Below, one piece after another: positions 60,803 through 64,000 of a DNA stretch of 64,000 bases (its first letter is position 1; each line of letters starts with the position of its first letter). The notes under the pieces were generated by a model that searched no databases, was not told where the DNA came from, and worked only from the letters and a program-made list of their open reading frames with translations. This stretch comes from CAWEQO01 sp963811225 (GTDB lineage Bacteria; Chloroflexota; Anaerolineae; Anaerolineales; Anaerolineaceae). The stretch is from assembly GCA_963811225.1 (NCBI GenBank), contig CAWEQO010000013.1:124001-188000 (forward strand). Direction: 5' to 3'. Position numbers and translations under genes: made by a program.

Positions 60803-62128
60803 ATGAAAAACTTCAAAACGGTCTTATTGGTGGTGGTTGTGGCGGTATTCTTGTGCGGCATCGTCGCCATGCTTCCGCCGATTAGAGAGCGCATCGCTTA
60901 CCGGGCGGAAATCATCCGGAATCGGGTCGAGTACACCTTCTTCCCCCCAACCGAAGCGCTGTTCATGCCTCAGGGCCAGCAGGCGGTCGCGGCAGCAGCC
61001 ACGCTCGAAACACAGCCCCCACCTGCTGCGGAAACGGTCACCCCCGCTCCATCCGCAACCCTGACGCCGACCGTTCCCACAGCCACCCCCGGCCCCACTG
61101 CCACACCTCTGCCCACCCAGATCATCTTGCAGGGGGTGCGCTACGAGGACCAGCACGGGCTGTGGAACTACTGTGCGCCTTCCACTCTTTCGATGGCCCT
61201 GTCTTACTGGGGGTGGGAAGGCAACCGGCTTGACACCGGCAAGTACCTGAAACCCTTCGACGAAGACCTGAACGTCATGCCCTACGAGATGGCGAACTAC
61301 GTAGCCGACCGCACCAACCTGACCTCGGTCGTGCGCTCAGGCGGCACACTGACCCTGCTGCAAAAGTTGGTCGCGTCTGGCTTCCCGGTCATCATCGAAA
61401 AAGGTCAGCAAATTAAAGAAACGACCACCGGCATCGTCACGTGGATGGGCCATTACAACGTCGTGGTCGGTTATGATGACACCACGCAAGAAGTGATTAC
61501 GCGCGACGCCTACTATTCGCCGCCCACCTACCCTCTCGACTTCCGCATTTCCTACGATGAGATCATGAAGGAATGGCAGGGCTTCAACTATGTCTTCATG
61601 GTCATCTACCCTCCCGATCGTCAGAATGAGGTGTTTTCTCTGCTCGGCGATTATGCCGACGAGAATGCCGCCAGCCAGATTGCCTTCCAGAAAGCCTCCG
61701 ATGAGGTTTACACCACCACGGGAGCCGACACCTTCTTCGCCTGGTTCAATCGGGGCACCAGCCAGGTGGCTTTGCAAGACTACTACGGCGCAGCCCAATC
61801 CTACGACGAAGCCTTCAATACCCTCGCCAGTATGCCAACAGATGAAGTCCCGAAAAAGATCATGCGCATCATTTGGTACGAAACCGGCCCCTATTTCGCC
61901 TATTACTACTCCGGTCGTTATCAAGACGTGATCAACCTGGCGGAGCAGTCCCTCGATCTACCCACGCAGGGTCCGTATCTGGAAGAGAGTTTTTACTGGC
62001 GGGCGCAGGCCCGGCTGGCTCTGGGCGACAACCAGGGCGCCATCGACGACTTGCGCAAGAGCCTCGAGTACCACCCTGGATTTATCCCGAGTGTCGAACT
62101 GATGAACCAACTGGGGGTTACACCCTAA
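60803..62128 (+). CDS. Secreted C39-like cysteine peptidase with TPR tail
   Basis: The 441-residue protein begins with one TM segment (LLVVVVAVFLCGIVAML) that anchors it, followed by a Pro/Thr/Ala linker. The C39-type papain-like domain at about 110-270 has WNYCAPSTLSMAL with the catalytic Cys and GHYNVVVGYDD with the catalytic His and following Asp. The last 160 residues form TPR-like helices (FFAWFNRGTSQVALQDYYGAAQSY, SFYWRAQARLALGDNQGAIDDL). It may cut a substrate outside the cell, bound by the TPR part. It is translated two bases before sbcD. Confidence 0.85.
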   Translation: MKNFKTVLLVVVVAVFLCGIVAMLPPIRERIAYRAEIIRNRVEYTFFPPTEALFMPQGQQAVAAAATLETQPPPAAETVTPAPSATLTPTVPTATPGPTATPLPTQIILQGVRYEDQHGLWNYCAPSTLSMALSYWGWEGNRLDTGKYLKPFDEDLNVMPYEMANYVADRTNLTSVVRSGGTLTLLQKLVASGFPVIIEKGQQIKETTTGIVTWMGHYNVVVGYDDTTQEVITRDAYYSPPTYPLDFRISYDEIMKEWQGFNYVFMVIYPPDRQNEVFSLLGDYADENAASQIAFQKASDEVYTTTGADTFFAWFNRGTSQVALQDYYGAAQSYDEAFNTLASMPTDEVPKKIMRIIWYETGPYFAYYYSGRYQDVINLAEQSLDLPTQGPYLEESFYWRAQARLALGDNQGAIDDLRKSLEYHPGFIPSVELMNQLGVTP

Positions 62129-62129
62129 T

Positions 62130-63410
62130 ATGCTCAAGATCCTACACTTCGCCGACGCCCACATCGACATCGCCGCACACGGCCGGCGTGATCCGGTTTC
62201 GGGCCTGCCCATGCGCGTGCTCGACTTCCTCAAGGCGCTCGATACCATCGTCGATACCGCCATTGCCGAGAAGGTGAACCTGGTCCTGTTTGCCGGCGAC
62301 GCCTACAAAGACCGCACCCCGGTACCCACCTTCCAGCGCGAGTGGGGTAAGCGCATGATGCGCCTGTCGGATGCGGGCGTCCCGACCCTGATGCTTGTCG
62401 GTAACCACGATCTGTCGCCGGCGGTCGGGCGCGCCAACGCCCTGCAGGAGTTCGACACCCTGCACGTGCCGCACCTGTACCTGGCCGACCGGCCCGCCTT
62501 CTGGAGGCCGGAAGACCTGGAGGGCCTGCCCTTGCAGGTGCTGGCCCTGCCCTGGATCTCACGATCGAGCATGATGGCTACTCTCGAAATGTCCGGCGCC
62601 AAGCCTGCCGAGATCTACGCCGAGCTGGAAGTGCGCATGCGCGAGCTGGTGCAGAGCTGGCTGGAAAAGGTCGATCCAAGCCTGCCGGTGATCTTGGCTG
62701 CCCACGCCTCGGTTGAAGGCGCCAAGTACGGCGGCGAGCGCAGCATCATGCTCGGCAGTGACCTGGTGCTGTCGGGCTCGCTGGTGCGCGATCCGCGCCT
62801 GAACTACGTGGCCCTCGGGCACATCCATAAAGCCCAGAACCTGAACAAAGGTGAGCAGCCGCCGGTCGTCTATCCCGGTTCCATCGAGCGGGTCGACTTT
62901 GGCGAAGCCGCCGACGAAAAGTTCTTCGTCATCGCCAACATCGAAAAGGGCGAGCCCACCAGTGTGGATTGGCGCAAGCTGGACGGCCGCCGCTTCATAG
63001 ACCGGTATGTGATCGTGGAGTCGGAAGCTGATTTCCAGCAAAAGCTGATCGAGGCGATTCCGCCGGAGGACGAGATCAGGGAGGCCATCTTCCGCCTGGT
63101 GGTCAGCTATCCGCGCCAATGGGACCCGCTGTTCGACGAAGCCGAGCTGCGCCGCCTGACTGAAACGGCCTTCGAATTCCACCTGGTGCGCCGTCCGCAG
63201 ATGGAGGCCCGTCTGCGCTTACCCTCCGACCAGGCCATCAGCAGCCTGCCGGTGATCGAGCTGCTCGACCTGTACTGGAAAACCGTCAACACCGAACCCG
63301 GTGAGCTGGAAGCCCTGCAGAAACTGGCGAACGAGATCGTCAGCGACGGCAAGCCGGAGGAAGAAGAGCAAGCGCAGCAGTCCGAAGGTGAAGCAGAGCC
63401 CGCAGATTAG
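62130..63410 (+). CDS. sbcD: DNA repair exonuclease SbcD (Mre11-type)
   Basis: The 426-residue nuclease subunit works with SbcC to cut DNA hairpins and ends. The phosphoesterase motifs are all present: HFADAHID, FAGDAYKD, VGNHDLS, LAAHASVEG and GHIHKAQ. The C-terminal part has an acidic tail (EEEEQAQQSEGEAEP). The start at 62130 is one base after the upstream stop. No sbcC follows directly; the next gene is a CNNM protein on the same strand. Confidence 0.93.
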   Translation: MLKILHFADAHIDIAAHGRRDPVSGLPMRVLDFLKALDTIVDTAIAEKVNLVLFAGDAYKDRTPVPTFQREWGKRMMRLSDAGVPTLMLVGNHDLSPAVGRANALQEFDTLHVPHLYLADRPAFWRPEDLEGLPLQVLALPWISRSSMMATLEMSGAKPAEIYAELEVRMRELVQSWLEKVDPSLPVILAAHASVEGAKYGGERSIMLGSDLVLSGSLVRDPRLNYVALGHIHKAQNLNKGEQPPVVYPGSIERVDFGEAADEKFFVIANIEKGEPTSVDWRKLDGRRFIDRYVIVESEADFQQKLIEAIPPEDEIREAIFRLVVSYPRQWDPLFDEAELRRLTETAFEFHLVRRPQMEARLRLPSDQAISSLPVIELLDLYWKTVNTEPGELEALQKLANEIVSDGKPEEEEQAQQSEGEAEPAD

Positions 63411-63415
63411 GGGAG

Positions 63416-63491
63416 CCCTGGCCCTCACCTCTGCGGACACACGTAGCAGTCCCGGTGGGAGAGGGTATCTCCGCAAAGGTGAGGGCCAGGG
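63416..63491. repeat. 22-bp-arm inverted repeat after sbcD
   Basis: CCCTGGCCCTCACCT pairs with AGGTGAGGGCCAGGG, with TGCGGA and TCCGCA extending it. It lies in the leader of the next gene and may be a terminator. Confidence 0.75.
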
Positions 63492-63537
63492 ACCGGATCC
63501 AAAAACAAAATCAAGGGGAGAAATTTACGAGCATCCT

Positions 63538-64000
63538 ATGCCCGGACCATTCCTAGAAATTCTACTCATTCTGTTCCTGATTATCGCCAACGGCATCTTC
63601 GCCATGTCGGAAGCCGCTATGATCACACTGCGCCAGGCTCGCCTGGAGCAGCGCGCCGAAGACGGCGACCACAGCGCCCAAACCGCGCTGAGCCTCTCGC
63701 GCCATCCCAACCAGTTCCTTGCCACCGTGCAGATCGGCATTACCCTGGTGGGCATCTTCAACGGCGCCCTGGGCGGTGCGGCCCTCAGCCGCTACCTGGC
63801 GCCCTACCTGGCGCTCATTCCCGTGCTGGCTCCGTATGCCAGTGCGCTAGCCCTGGTGCTGGTCGTCCTGGCGATCACCTACGTGTCGCTGGTGATCGGC
63901 GAGCTGATCCCCAAACGCATCGGCCTAAACAATCCTGAAGGCGTCGCCATGGCGGTCGCCCGGCCCATGCGATTCCTCTCGCGCCTGGCGGGACCGGTCG
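63538..64000 (+). CDS. CNNM-domain membrane protein (CorC/HlyC type), 3' truncated by window edge
   Basis: The N-terminal 154 residues are visible. FLEILLILFLIIANGIFAMSEAAM is the first TM helix of the CNNM domain, with the conserved Ser-Glu-Ala. FLATVQIGITLVGIFNGALGG and LVIGELIPKRIGLNNPE follow. Such proteins carry CBS domains further on and take part in Mg2+ and Co2+ handling. The ATG at 63538 has GGGGAG 17 bases upstream, which is rather far. Confidence 0.88.
   Translation, partial: MPGPFLEILLILFLIIANGIFAMSEAAMITLRQARLEQRAEDGDHSAQTALSLSRHPNQFLATVQIGITLVGIFNGALGGAALSRYLAPYLALIPVLAPYASALALVLVVLAITYVSLVIGELIPKRIGLNNPEGVAMAVARPMRFLSRLAGPV

Overview
The window is a 64 kb piece of bacterial chromosome of moderately high GC. 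It most resembles the Chloroflexota, probably Anaerolineae, although no rRNA or other marker is present to prove this. The assignment rests on several traits: many secreted lipoproteins whose anchor is joined to the folded domain by Thr/Pro-rich linkers, an NBR1-type Ig-like lipoprotein, a SufU-type Fe-S scaffold, GTG/TTG starts, Tad pilin-type genes, and hairpins of the TGTAGGGGC type between genes. Two genes are cut by the window edges, at the left and at the right.

Layout. 1-8.2 kb: a cell-wall-binding-repeat-like protein, a GDPD phosphodiesterase, a frameshifted CYP152 peroxygenase, a regulator/ABC exporter operon, an alpha/beta hydrolase whose nucleophile serine is Ala, and a MazG-like protein. 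8.3-18.4 kb: a class A PBP-like protein with every catalytic motif degenerate, a TPR membrane protein, a broken HtrA fragment, a NUDIX/membrane-protein pair, a rhodanese-SufU pair and a class V aminotransferase. 18.5-23.3 kb: a Tad pseudopilin cluster (two TadE-like, two TadG-like) behind a cyclic-di-GMP-I riboswitch; the second TadE is scrambled by two compensating indels. 23.4-29.9 kb: a frameshifted GNAT gene, two zinc-ribbon MscL channels flanking a 919-residue lipoprotein made of five cupredoxin-like domains, a 92-bp perfect palindrome and a Na+/H+ antiporter. 30-38.8 kb: class V aminotransferase, BirA, GyrA with a repetitive tail, and a large membrane protein. 39-49.6 kb: tRNA-Val followed by an 89-bp tandem array that repeats the tRNA 3' end plus its terminator, then PRC-barrel, lipoprotein, HAD, RNase Z and FtsX-type ABC permease genes, plus tRNA-Arg and tRNA-Gly. 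49.6-64 kb: an alanine-dehydrogenase-like protein, DnaA, MoaA, an epimerase, a thiolase, lipoproteins, a DUF2254 protein, a C39 peptidase, SbcD and a CNNM-domain protein.

How the genes relate. Most are ordinary chromosomal housekeeping and envelope genes in short operons. No phage, integrase, transposase or CRISPR locus is visible. The most unusual material is non-coding: long near-perfect inverted repeats at many gene ends and in some leaders, a recurring ACTGC-N4-GCAGT palindrome found only between genes, the tRNA-Val array, and a 209-bp multi-hairpin element near tRNA-Arg. Several genes carry frameshifts (CYP152, GNAT, TadE2, HtrA). These could be real decay or assembly errors and should be checked against reads.
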